The position numbers and the translations under genes were made by a program. Shown one piece after another: positions 20,618 through 28,643 of a stretch of 64,000 nt of DNA. A model generated the notes under the pieces. The model searched no databases. It saw only the letters and a program-made list of their open reading frames with translations, and had not been told where the DNA came from. How positions within the stretch are numbered: the first letter of the stretch is position 1; the number at the start of each line of letters is the position of its first letter. Source of the DNA: JAFGJQ01 sp964495075. Lineage in GTDB: Bacteria > Planctomycetota > Phycisphaerae > UBA1845. The DNA is taken from NCBI GenBank assembly GCA_964495075.1, contig CAZBUJ010000016.1:14004-78003 (forward strand), given 5' to 3'.

Positions 20618-21718
20618 ATGAACAGAACTCAGTTTCAACCTGCGCTGGTTGTCATTCTGTTGTCCATGGCCCTGTCGGTGGCCGGCTGCTCTACAGGCGG
20701 CCTGGGCACGCCAGGATCCGGCGGGACGACCGCCGACGACGGCGGGGGCTCCGTCGGCCCGCCCGGCCCGGCGGACGAAGGAACGCTGCGGCTGCTGGTC
20801 ACGGACAAACCGTTCCCGTTCCAATTCATCGAGCACGCCCTGGTTACGATTACCGAAGTACGTGTGCATCCGGTCGACGACGACTGCAGCACGAACGGCC
20901 TGTGCGGTGACGGCGACTGCGGCACCAACGGACTGTGCAGTGACGGCGACTGCGGCACCAACGGACTGTGCAGTGACGGTGACTGTGGCACCAACGGGCT
21001 GTGCGGTGACGGTGACTGCGGCACCAACGGCCTGTGCGGCGACGGTGACTGCGGCACCAACGGACTGTGTGACGAGGCATGGCTGACGATCTTCGAAGGC
21101 GAAAAAGAGTTTGATCTGACGTTGCTGCACGACGGCCAGACGGACCTGCTGGCCGACGCGACCGTCCCCGCCGGCACCTATAATCAGTTGCGGCTCGTCG
21201 TGCAGGATGGTGAGATCACGCTGACGGACGAGCGGGTCTTTCCACTGACCGTGCCGAGTGGTGAGCAGTCGGGCATCAAACTCCATTTCGAGTTCGAGGT
21301 GGCGGCGGAAGGGGCAACCACGTTGCTTCTCGACGTGGACATGAGCCGCGCCTTCAAGCCCGTCCCCGGCGGCAACATCGAAACGCCGGATGAGATCCAG
21401 GAATTCAAGTTCGCGCCGTCGCTGGGCATGCGCCTGATCGACCTGGGCGAGGCCGGTTCGATCGCTGGCGTCGTAACGAATACGGAGTCAGAGGGTCTGC
21501 CCGACGTATCGGTAACGGCCTTCGCCAACGACGAAGAGCTGACCTCCACCACGACCGGCGAGGACGGCTCGTACATGCTGTTCGGTCTGCCGGCGGGGGT
21601 GTACCGGGTCGAGTTCACGGCGGCGGGCCACGAAGACGCGGAGGTTTCGGACGTCACGGTCACGGCCGGCGCGACGACGCAGGACGTCGACGTGGTCCTG
21701 ACGCCGAGTGGAACGTAA
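20618..21718 (+). CDS. DUF4382-like lipoprotein with a cysteine-rich tandem repeat
   Basis: A 366-residue lipoprotein: leader MNRTQFQPALVVILLSMALS and lipobox VAGC (Cys24); AGGA precedes the ATG. Residues about 55-275 resemble DUF4382 (LRLLVTDKPFPFQFIEHALV, LPSG-like ligand loop replaced by PAGTYNQLRLVV). Inside this domain, six copies of an 11-residue unit (consensus CGTNGLCSDGD) occupy residues 90-151 and supply 12 cysteines plus many Asp. The C-terminal about 80 residues are a carboxypeptidase-regulatory-like beta sandwich (AGVVTNTESEGLPDVSVTAF, FGLPAGVYRVEFTAAGHED). The protein is probably displayed on the periplasmic or outer face. The repeat could be disulfide-rich or metal-binding; that is inference. 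A strong terminator follows at 21788-21824. Confidence 0.8.
   Translation: MNRTQFQPALVVILLSMALSVAGCSTGGLGTPGSGGTTADDGGGSVGPPGPADEGTLRLLVTDKPFPFQFIEHALVTITEVRVHPVDDDCSTNGLCGDGDCGTNGLCSDGDCGTNGLCSDGDCGTNGLCGDGDCGTNGLCGDGDCGTNGLCDEAWLTIFEGEKEFDLTLLHDGQTDLLADATVPAGTYNQLRLVVQDGEITLTDERVFPLTVPSGEQSGIKLHFEFEVAAEGATTLLLDVDMSRAFKPVPGGNIETPDEIQEFKFAPSLGMRLIDLGEAGSIAGVVTNTESEGLPDVSVTAFANDEELTSTTTGEDGSYMLFGLPAGVYRVEFTAAGHEDAEVSDVTVTAGATTQDVDVVLTPSGT
20885..21070 (+). repeat. Six-copy 33-bp in-frame tandem repeat
   Basis: Five full 33-bp units plus a 21-bp sixth encode C-[GS]-TNGLC-[GS]-DGD. Copies differ only by synonymous or Gly/Ser changes, which points to recent expansion by slippage or unequal exchange. 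Confidence 0.92.
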
Positions 21719-21787
21719 CGCCCGCCGGCGCCGCCCGCGCGGTGTGGGGTCATGCGGGCCGGGTGGGCAGCGAGTATTCTTCATTCG

Positions 21788-21824
21788 GGGACGCGGGCGG
21801 CTAACGCCGCCGCGTCCCTTTTTT
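21788..21824 (+). terminator. Rho-independent terminator of the DUF4382-like lipoprotein gene
   Basis: GGGACGCGGGCGGC - TAAC - GCCGCCGCGTCCC (one bulged base) is followed by six T residues, a classic intrinsic terminator. A similar hairpin without the T-run follows at 21829-21861 and overlaps the 3' end of the converging lipoate ligase gene. Confidence 0.88.
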
Positions 21825-21828
21825 ATTC

Positions 21829-21861
21829 GTGGACGTGCCCGGCTAGCGCCGCCGCGTCCAC
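21829..21861. repeat. Second copy of the terminator-like hairpin overlapping the ligase stop codon
   Basis: This inverted repeat (GTGGACG ... CGTCCAC, core GGCTAGCGCC) differs from the terminator stem by few bases and shares the same ATTCG left flank, so the pair looks like a tandem duplication. It encodes the last residues (WTRRR) of the opposite-strand gene. Toward that gene the next bases are A-rich, so it is not an intrinsic terminator for it. Confidence 0.6.
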
Positions 21862-22586
21862 TCTTCGCTGGCATACTTCGGGATGAGCGCCGCGGCGCGT
21901 TCGTGTTCGGCCGATGTCCATTCGCCGCGCTCGAACGACGTCTCCGCGGCGATAGTCAGTGCCTGGATCCAGTGTTCGATGAACTGGCCGACTTCGATTG
22001 CGAGTGCGGCGCGGATGGACGCGGTGGGTTGCTGATCGAATCGACGATCGAGCATGATGGATCCGTGTTGCAGCACCGCGAATCGGGTGATGCGTTGGGC
22101 GCTGCCGGCCAGCTTGTCGTCGCCGGCCAGTACATCGAGGCAATGGCGGCGAGCGAAGCAGAAGAACGGCCCGCGAGTGGGTGTCGAACCGTCGGACGGG
22201 CAGCCGCGATAGGTTTCCATGCCTGCTTCGGCGAGACATCGGATCAGCGCGTCGTGCGCGATCTCATACAGCCGGGTCGTCCCATGGCGCAGGAGTTCAT
22301 GGGCTCGCGGAAGCGTGATGGAGTAGGTCAGTTCATGGTCGTGCAGGATAGCCCCGCCGCCGGTCTGGCGACGGACAACCGGCAATTCCCCGGCTGGCGG
22401 GGGCAGCGACACACAATCCGCGTACTTCTGGAAGTAGCCCAGCGAGATCGTCGGCGGCCTCCACTGGTAGACGCGGAGGGTAGGCGGCGCTTGCCCGGCC
22501 CCGACGGCGTGGAGCAGCGTTTCGTCGCGAGCCATGTTCGTCGGCCCGTCTTGGGCGTCATCGAGAATCAGGCGGATGGTAGCCAT
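21843..22586 (-). CDS. Lipoate-protein ligase A / LipM-type octanoyltransferase family protein
   Basis: A 247-residue protein of the biotin/lipoate A/B ligase fold. Hallmarks are NMARDETLLHAV, the ligand loop TLRVYQWRPPTISLGYFQ, the VVRRQTGGGAILHDHELTYS core, and GPFFCF ... GDDKLAGSAQRI with Cys143 and Lys158, followed by LQHGSIML. A Cys in this position is the acyl-enzyme residue of LipM/LipL octanoyltransferases, and the Lys is shared by all members. It would load octanoate or lipoate onto lipoyl domains such as GcvH or E2 proteins. It converges with the lipoprotein gene. No lipA is nearby; gcvPB lies 2 kb downstream on the same strand beyond an IS. Transferase versus ATP-dependent ligase cannot be settled here. 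Confidence 0.82.
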   Translation of the reverse strand: MATIRLILDDAQDGPTNMARDETLLHAVGAGQAPPTLRVYQWRPPTISLGYFQKYADCVSLPPPAGELPVVRRQTGGGAILHDHELTYSITLPRAHELLRHGTTRLYEIAHDALIRCLAEAGMETYRGCPSDGSTPTRGPFFCFARRHCLDVLAGDDKLAGSAQRITRFAVLQHGSIMLDRRFDQQPTASIRAALAIEVGQFIEHWIQALTIAAETSFERGEWTSAEHERAAALIPKYASEEWTRRR

Positions 22587-23277
22587 GCGTGGAATGATAG
22601 CACGCCAAGCGGGAACTCGTACGCGTGGCCCGGGGTGCGTCCCATTTCGGGCGGCAAAATCTGCATACCCGGAATCTGAGCAGCCGGGATCGCGTAAAGG
22701 ACTGAGCACGCAGACTCCCGTTCGCCTGGCATATTATTGAGGATTGAATGGCCAAAGCCACAGGCAGAACCCCGAAAGAACCCTTACAGGCGGGTCCGGA
22801 CGCCCTGGCAGCGTTGCTTTGTCCATTCAAAAGTCAATAGGCCCGTTAGCCCTCCGAGGCGCAATCGCGTGTGAAGTGGTGCGCGCAATAGGTTAGGGCG
22901 CCACGCCAAATGGGATGCACCCCGTGGCCCGTCGGACCGGTTGCACACGCAACGAGTCACCAAGGCGGCCTTCCGCCGCAACCAAAGTCGAAACCGCGCG
23001 TCTGGAACAGCTTATGTCAACAGCACCTGTGTGTACGCCGTAAAAAGATGCGCGCAAACCGCGCTCAGGTTGCGGAGTAAGATTCTAACGACGCCCGAGA
23101 TACGGCGGGCGCAGCAATCGCTGCTCCCCTGCCCATATGCGCACCCGACCACCTGATCGCCTCGTCACCCGCTCGCGCCACGCGCTTGACCGCGCATCAG
23201 GCGACCCGGTCAACCCAGCACCTTGTCCACGAACTACCTTGTCGACTCTTCTCCTCTCCGGGCCACCCGCGTGCTGA
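22587..23277. other. Long gene-free region before the IS1595-type element
   Basis: About 690 bases without a supportable gene. Small open frames exist on both strands but have no ribosome site, family motif or coding bias. The minus strand has a GGTTTCGAC run near 22990-23000 that superficially recalls a tmRNA 5' end; no tag-reading frame or T-loop was found. I recognise no RNA family here. Confidence 0.5.
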
Positions 23278-24334
23278 TGAGTATCAATGTTGATCAGCGG
23301 TGCAAGCGGCTGATTGACAGATGGTTCGGTTTATGTTAGGGTCCCTTCGTGGTTTCCTTATGGAGGGACATGACATGGCCAACTCTCGACAACGTATTCG
23401 CATTCTGACTGTGGAGGAGTTCCACAAGCGGTTGGGGTCGCCCCAACAATGCGTGGCCCATCTGCTCCGTGTCCGCTGGCCGGATGGCGTCATCTGTCCG
23501 CGGTGCGGGGCTCGCCCGTGCCGCGCGTTACGGAGCCGACGCCTCTATCAGTGCTCCCGCTGCCGCCACCAGACATCGCTGACGGCGGGGACCATCTTCC
23601 ACAAGAGCCGCGTCCCACTCCATAAGTGGTTTTACGCCATCTATTGCCTGGCCCAGGACAAGAAGGGGTGCTCGGCCATGCTCCTGTCAAAAGAACTGGA
23701 CGTGTGCTACCCCACGGCGTGGCTCATGGCGCACAAGATCCGGCACGCGATGGCCCGGGAGGCCCTGGGCACGCTCCTGAGCGGCATGGTGGAACTGGAT
23801 GTCGCGGTTCTCAATGGCACCAAGCCCGATCTGCCCCGGCGGCCCGCCCAACCCGATCGCGGGATGGAACGGAAAACGCCGCTACTGGCGGCGGTTGAAA
23901 CAACCACGAACGGCCGTTTCGGCCGGGTGGCGTTGGCGGCGGTCAAGACCCTGCGCAAGCCCCGCGTGACACGTTTCGTAACATCCACACTGGCCCAGGG
24001 CTGCCGTGTCCGGACGGGCACGTTGCGGGGTTTCCAGCACCTGGGCTCGCTGGGCTTTGCCCACGAACGGGTCGAGGCCGGCGCGGCGGGCGAGAAGGGC
24101 GCGGCCTTCTCACCGCGGGTTCACACACTGATCGGCAATCTCCATCGCTTTCTGTTGGGGCGCCACCATGCGATCTGCGGGAAACACGCATCGCGGTATC
24201 TCGGCGAGTTCGCCTATCGCTTCAACCGGCGATGGCACGAACACCGTCTGTTCGCGCTGCTGCTTCGAACCTGCGTGCGTTGCCAAGTGATTGCGTACCC
24301 AGACCTTTGCGCGGCTGAGCTACGTTGATACTCA
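23278..24334. mobile_element. IS1595-type insertion sequence, probably inactive
   Basis: A 1057-bp element bounded by imperfect inverted repeats: TGAGTATCAATGTTGATCAG at 23278 and, at the right end (24312-24334), the complement of TGAGTATCAACGTAGCTCAG, matching at 19 of 23 positions. The flanking octamers CGTGCTGA and AATGCTTA match at five positions and may be a decayed target duplication. It holds one transposase gene ending inside the right repeat. Confidence 0.78.
23375..24328 (+). CDS. IS1595-family transposase with a missing catalytic Asp
   Basis: A 317-residue protein whose ATG follows GGAGGG. The N-terminal zinc ribbon (CPRCGARPCRALRSRRLYQC, then SRCRHQTSLTAGTIFHKSR) and the helix region LHKWFYAIYCLAQDKKGCSA are diagnostic of IS1595/ISXO2-like transposases. 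The first catalytic Asp is in MVELDVAVLNG. At the second site, family members read TDG(x)xGY, but here the sequence is VRTGTLRGFQHLGSLGFAHE, so the Asp is replaced by Gly. The third region, RVHTLIGNLHRFLLGRHHAI ... YLGEFAYRFNRRW, is present. The frame is open throughout, yet the lost Asp and imperfect ends suggest an immobile copy. Confidence 0.85.
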   Translation: MANSRQRIRILTVEEFHKRLGSPQQCVAHLLRVRWPDGVICPRCGARPCRALRSRRLYQCSRCRHQTSLTAGTIFHKSRVPLHKWFYAIYCLAQDKKGCSAMLLSKELDVCYPTAWLMAHKIRHAMAREALGTLLSGMVELDVAVLNGTKPDLPRRPAQPDRGMERKTPLLAAVETTTNGRFGRVALAAVKTLRKPRVTRFVTSTLAQGCRVRTGTLRGFQHLGSLGFAHERVEAGAAGEKGAAFSPRVHTLIGNLHRFLLGRHHAICGKHASRYLGEFAYRFNRRWHEHRLFALLLRTCVRCQVIAYPDLCAAELR

Positions 24335-24533
24335 AATGCTTACCCGCGGAGCGCGCTCAACTTCTCGCGTGAATAGCCACTACGGGAGCAAGGTCATCGT
24401 CGGATGCTCACGTGGCCCCGGATGATCGCGGTGCAGAGACCAACGGCGGTGCGGGGACGGATGACGGTGCACGATCGCGCCCGGCAGTAGCCCTCGCGCG
24501 TGTGTCCGCACTTTGCCAGTCAACCACAAACCG

Positions 24534-25982
24534 CTAGCCCGGCTGCCATCTGAGCACCGGCTTGCGGTTCGCGCTCACTTCGTCAAGGCGGCGGACCGGC
24601 ATGTGGTGCGGCGCGCCGTGGAGCAGTTCGGGCTGATGGTGGGCCTCGTCGGCCATCGCGAGCAGCGCGTCACAGAACGCGTCCAGCGTACGCTTCGACT
24701 CCGTCTCGGTCGGCTCGATCATCAGGCAATGATGAATCGGCCAACTCATGGTCGGCGGGTGAATGTTATAGTCCAGCAGCCGCTTGGCGAAATCCACCGC
24801 GTGAACGTCCAGGGTGTCGAAATCCGGCACGGTGATGAACTCGTGGGCATACGGCCCCGGATACGGCAGCGGGTAGCGATGCTTGATGCGGGCCGCGACG
24901 TAATTGGCAGCCAGCACCGCCTTCTCCGACGCGCTCTTCAACCCGTCGCGCCCCAGGGCACGAACGTACGCGTACGCCCGGACCAGCACGCCGATCTGCC
25001 CGTAGAATGAACGTATCTTGCCGATCGATTTCGGCCGGTTGTGGTCCCAGCCATACGCGCCGTCGTCCCGTCGAACGATGACGGGCACCGGCAGGTACGG
25101 GCGCAAATGCTCGGCCACGCCGACCGGGCCTGCACCGGGCCCGCCGCAACCGTGCGGCGTGCTAAAGGTCTTATGCGTGTTGTAGTGCATCACGTCGACA
25201 CCGAAGTCGCCCGGCCGCGTGATCCCCATGACCGCGTTCATGTTCGCACCGTCGAGGTAAACCTGGGCGCCGGCCTCGTGCAGGATGTCCGAGATCTCGC
25301 CCATCTGATCGTCAAACTTGCCGCACGTGTTCGGGTTCGTGATCATCAGGGCGGCCGTGTCGGTGTCGATCTTCCTTTTGAGGTCCTCGAGATCGACCCG
25401 CCCGTCCTCGCGCGACTTCAGGGTCACCAGCGAGTTGCCGCACATGACGCACGTGGCGGGATTCGTGCCATGGGCCGTATCCGGCGCCAGCACCTTGGTG
25501 CGACGCTCGCCGCGGTCCCGGTGATAGGCGTTGATGATCATCAGCCCGGTCTGCTCGCCGTGGGCGCCGGCGGCCGGCTGCAGCGTCACCTCGCTCATGC
25601 CCCCGATCTCGGCCAGGTCGCCGCTGAGCCGATGCATCATCTCAAGCAACCCCTGGACGTCTTCATCCCGCTGATACGGGTGCAAGTCCAGCACCCCCGC
25701 GTCGATCACCGCCCTCTCGTTCACCCGCGGGTTGTACTTCATGGTGCAACTGCCGAGCGGGTAGAACTGTTGATCGATGCTGAACAGACGGTGGGCGAGG
25801 GCGGTATAGTGCCGCACGAGATCCAACTGCCCGATCTCGGGCAGCGGCGGCGGGCTGTCGGCCAAGTATCCCCTGGGAATGACGGCCTCCCGATCGCAGG
25901 CCGGCACGTCGGAGTTCGGCAGCGAGACGGCCGACTGTCCCGGTGAGGAGATTTCGAACAAAAGCGGTTCGTCAGTGATCAT
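24534..25982 (-). CDS. gcvPB: Glycine dehydrogenase (decarboxylating) subunit 2
   Basis: A 482-residue PLP enzyme, the usual size of the P2 subunit of two-subunit glycine decarboxylases. Motifs include FYPLGSCTMKYNPRVNE, the AAGAHGEQTGLMII loop, VYLDGANMNAVMG and the PLP-lysine block HYNTHKTFSTPHGCGGPG near residue 269. With GcvPA it decarboxylates glycine and passes the aminomethyl group to lipoylated GcvH. AAGGTG precedes the ATG at 25982, and a strong promoter lies at 26051-26079. gcvPA, gcvH and gcvT are not in this window, so the subunits are encoded apart or in a distant operon. Nearby tdh/kbl would supply glycine; a lipoate-family transferase lies 2 kb away. Confidence 0.95.
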   Translation of the reverse strand: MITDEPLLFEISSPGQSAVSLPNSDVPACDREAVIPRGYLADSPPPLPEIGQLDLVRHYTALAHRLFSIDQQFYPLGSCTMKYNPRVNERAVIDAGVLDLHPYQRDEDVQGLLEMMHRLSGDLAEIGGMSEVTLQPAAGAHGEQTGLMIINAYHRDRGERRTKVLAPDTAHGTNPATCVMCGNSLVTLKSREDGRVDLEDLKRKIDTDTAALMITNPNTCGKFDDQMGEISDILHEAGAQVYLDGANMNAVMGITRPGDFGVDVMHYNTHKTFSTPHGCGGPGAGPVGVAEHLRPYLPVPVIVRRDDGAYGWDHNRPKSIGKIRSFYGQIGVLVRAYAYVRALGRDGLKSASEKAVLAANYVAARIKHRYPLPYPGPYAHEFITVPDFDTLDVHAVDFAKRLLDYNIHPPTMSWPIHHCLMIEPTETESKRTLDAFCDALLAMADEAHHQPELLHGAPHHMPVRRLDEVSANRKPVLRWQPG

Positions 25983-26050
25983 CGTGCAGGCACCTTGTTT
26001 GGCAACGCCCCGTCCTTTCACCCTCGCGAGCCCATCGCGAGAGGCCCGGG

Positions 26051-26079
26051 ATTATAGTCCACGGCCAAACGCATTCCAA
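26051..26079 (-). promoter_or_regulatory. Strong sigma70-type promoter of gcvPB
   Basis: On the minus strand: TTGGAA (26079-26074), a 17-base spacer and a perfect TATAAT (26056-26051). The start site near 26044 gives a leader of about 62 bases; no glycine riboswitch fold was recognised in it. Confidence 0.68.
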
Positions 26080-26138
26080 ACCCCGCGGCGCGGCCGGAAA
26101 CGCCGTGGCCGTCCCGCGCCGCCGCCAAAGACGCAAGA

Positions 26139-26169
26139 GAGCGGCGATGTCGCGAAGACACCGCCGCTC
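26139..26169 (-). terminator. Probable terminator after groEL
   Basis: A 13-bp stem with one G-U pair (GAGCGGCGGTGTC / GACATCGCCGCTC) closes a TTCGC loop and is followed by TCTTGCGTCTTT. It lies about 95 bases beyond the groEL stop and upstream of the gcvPB promoter. Confidence 0.65.
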
Positions 26170-26265
26170 CCGGTGACTGGTCAGTCGTTCCGGCCACTTC
26201 GACCGCCCGTGGCACGTCACCCCCGGTCCGGGGCGGCGCGCTGGCCGGTTGAACCCCGGCCGGGA

Positions 26266-27948
26266 TTACATCATACCGCCCATGCCTCCCATGCCGCCCA
26301 TACCACCCATGCCGCCCATGCCGCCGGCGCCACCCGGCATCGGCTCTTTCTTTTCCTTGATCTCGCTGACGGCGGCCTCGGTGGTCAGGAGCAGCCCGGC
26401 CACCGACGCGGCGTTCTGCAGGGCGATCCGCTCGACCTTGGTCGGCACCAGGACGCCCATCTCGATCATGTCGCCGTACTCGTCAGTCAGGGCGTTGTAG
26501 CCGAAGTTCTGCTCCTTGGACTCCGACACCTTCTGCCAGACGATCGAGCCTTCGAGACCGGCGTTCTCGGCGATCTGCCGGATCGGCGCGGTGATCGCCC
26601 GGCGCACGATCTCGGCACCCGTCTTCTGGTCACCGCGGAGCTTCTTGATCACCGCGGCCAGGCACGCCGACGCACGGATTGGAGCCACCCCGCCGCCCGG
26701 CAGAATGCCCTCCTCCACCGCGGCACGGCAGGCGTGCAGCGCGTCCTCGACGCGGGCCTTCCGCTCCTTCATCTCGACCTCGGTGGCCGCCCCGACGTTG
26801 ATCTGAGCCACCCCGCCGGACAGCTTGGCCAGGCGTTCTTCGAGCTTCTCGCGATCGTAGTCGCTCGTGGTCACTTCGATCTGATTCTTGATCTGGTCGA
26901 TGCGGGCCTTAATGGCACTCGTCTCGCCGGCCCCCTCGATGACGGTGCAGCTGTCCTTGTCGATCTTGATCCGCTTGGCGCGGCCCAGGTCCGACAGCTG
27001 AACGTTCTCCAGCTTCTTGCCGATGTCTTCAAAAATGGCTTCCCCGCCGACGAGGATGGCCATGTCCTGCAGCATATCCTTGCGCCGGTCGCCGAAGCCC
27101 GGCGCCTTGACCGCACAGACGTTGAGCGTGCCCCGCAGCTTGTTGACCACCAGCGTCGCGAGGGCCTCGCCCTCCACGTCTTCCGCGATGATCAGCATCG
27201 GCTTGCCCGATTGCGACACCTTCTCGAGGATCGGGACCAGGTCCTTGACCGACGAGATCTTCTTTTCGTGGATCAGCACGTACGGCTTGTCCAGCTCGCA
27301 CGTCAGCTCTTCATAGTTGTTCATGAAGTGCGGCGAGATGAAGCCCTTATCGAACTGCATGCCTTCGACCAGCTCCACCTCGATATCGAGCGAACGGCCC
27401 TCCTCGACCGTGATCACGCCGTCCTTGCCCACCTTGCTCATGGCATGCGCGATCTGCTTGCCGATCTCCTCTTCCTGATTCGCGGCCGCCGTACCCACCT
27501 GGGCGATCTGCTTGTCGCCCTTGGGCGGCGGCGGGATCGGGGTCGAGATCTTGGCCAACTCCTGGACGATGGCGTCCACCGCCACGTCGATGCCACGCTT
27601 CAGCTCCATGGCGTCGGCGCCGGCGGTCACGTTCTTGAGCCCCTCGGCGTAAATCGCTTCGGCGTAGACGGTGGCGGTGGTCGTGCCGTCACCGGCGACG
27701 TTGCTCGTCTTGCTCGCCACCTCGCGGACCATCTGGGCGCCCATGTTCTCGTAGGCGTCTTCCAACTCGATTTCCTTGGCCACCGTGACGCCGTCCTTGG
27801 TCACGGTCGGGGCACCGAACGACTTCTCGAGCACCACGTTGCGGCCCTTGGGACCGAGCGTGACCTTGACCGCGCGGGCCAGTTTCTCGACACCGCGCCG
27901 AATGGCCTCGCGAGCTTCCGTATCGTAAGCAATCTTTTTTGCTGCCAT
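26266..27948 (-). CDS. groL: Chaperonin GroEL
   Basis: A 560-residue chaperonin subunit. Family blocks run the whole length: TLGPKGRNVVLEKSFGAP, the nucleotide-site GDGTTTATVYAEAI, KAPGFGDRRKDMLQD in the apical domain, CRAAVEEGILPGGGVAP, and the disordered C-terminal (GGM)n tail that lines the folding cavity, here unusually regular. GroEL rings with GroES fold newly made or denatured proteins using ATP. groES is 104 bases upstream on the same strand, so this is a standard groESL operon; a hairpin terminator follows the gene. No CIRCE operator is seen, and a different palindrome (28672-28686) stands upstream of groES. Confidence 0.98.
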   Translation of the reverse strand: MAAKKIAYDTEAREAIRRGVEKLARAVKVTLGPKGRNVVLEKSFGAPTVTKDGVTVAKEIELEDAYENMGAQMVREVASKTSNVAGDGTTTATVYAEAIYAEGLKNVTAGADAMELKRGIDVAVDAIVQELAKISTPIPPPPKGDKQIAQVGTAAANQEEEIGKQIAHAMSKVGKDGVITVEEGRSLDIEVELVEGMQFDKGFISPHFMNNYEELTCELDKPYVLIHEKKISSVKDLVPILEKVSQSGKPMLIIAEDVEGEALATLVVNKLRGTLNVCAVKAPGFGDRRKDMLQDMAILVGGEAIFEDIGKKLENVQLSDLGRAKRIKIDKDSCTVIEGAGETSAIKARIDQIKNQIEVTTSDYDREKLEERLAKLSGGVAQINVGAATEVEMKERKARVEDALHACRAAVEEGILPGGGVAPIRASACLAAVIKKLRGDQKTGAEIVRRAITAPIRQIAENAGLEGSIVWQKVSESKEQNFGYNALTDEYGDMIEMGVLVPTKVERIALQNAASVAGLLLTTEAAVSEIKEKKEPMPGGAGGMGGMGGMGGMGGMGGMM

Positions 27949-28052
27949 GATTCGTTACGTCTCCGTCTGTCTGTGGGGTGCACGGCCGCACGGCCGCGTT
28001 CGGGATCGGCCCATCGGCCGTCGCCTCGTTGCTTGCTTGTTGTCGCCGCGGA

Positions 28053-28349
28053 CTAGCCGATGATCGCGAGGACGTCCGACTCGTCCATGATCAGGTACTC
28101 TTCGCCACCGACCTTGATCTCCGTGCCGGCGTAGCTGGTGAACAGCACCTCGTCGTTCTTCTTGAGTTGCATCTGACTGCGCTCGCCGCTGTCGAGAAGA
28201 CGCCCGCCACCCACGGACTGCACGATGCCCCGCTTGGGCTTCTCCTGCGCCGAGTCCGGCAGCACGATCCCGCCCGCGGTCGTCTCTTCCGCACTCACCC
28301 GCTTGACGATGACCTTGTCACCAAGAGGCCTGAGGTTCGTTTTCGCCAT
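28053..28349 (-). CDS. groS: Co-chaperonin GroES
   Basis: A 98-residue protein starting MAKTNLRPLGDKVIVKRVSA, the standard GroES length. It shows the mobile loop ETTAGGIVLPDSAQEKP, the roof region, and the C-terminal EVLFTSYAGTEIKVGGEEYL block. The heptameric lid caps GroEL and creates the folding chamber. AAGGAG lies 13 bases before the ATG. It is the first gene of the groESL pair. The upstream DNA contains the CTGCCA-N3-TGGCAG palindrome shared with clpB rather than a CIRCE element, which suggests a non-HrcA mode of heat-shock control. Confidence 0.97.
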   Translation of the reverse strand: MAKTNLRPLGDKVIVKRVSAEETTAGGIVLPDSAQEKPKRGIVQSVGGGRLLDSGERSQMQLKKNDEVLFTSYAGTEIKVGGEEYLIMDESDVLAIIG

Positions 28350-28643
28350 GGCCACCCGCACTCCTTTCTGAGCGGACGGCGGCACCCGCCGCCCCTGTCA
28401 CCTGTCGCCACCGGGTCCGCGATGGCGCGCTGTCTCAATCCACGCCGGCCCCGCGATCGCCCGCGCTGACGCGTCTACCCGCGCGGATCGGCTTGCAATG
28501 GAAGATTGCAACTGGGGTGCCAAACCCGACGCGGCTCGCCGCCGGGCGGGGGCAAGGCGTAAGCCTATGATGAAAAAGAGTTTACAGAAGCGGTCCAACG
28601 ACGGGCCGGGCTGCATCCCGCCAACTCGGTCCGTCAGCTACTG

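Noticed and set aside
20885..21070. CRISPR-like array
   Set aside because: The repeats are contiguous, in frame and without spacers; they encode a protein repeat.
22980..23010. tmRNA-like GGTTTCGAC run on the minus strand
   Set aside because: No tag-peptide reading frame, no T-loop/acceptor 3' end and no matching 5' partner sequence were found.
28350..28643. CIRCE element upstream of groES
   Set aside because: No TTAGCACTC-N9-GAGTGCTAA or close variant is present; the visible palindrome is CTGCCA-N3-TGGCAG instead.
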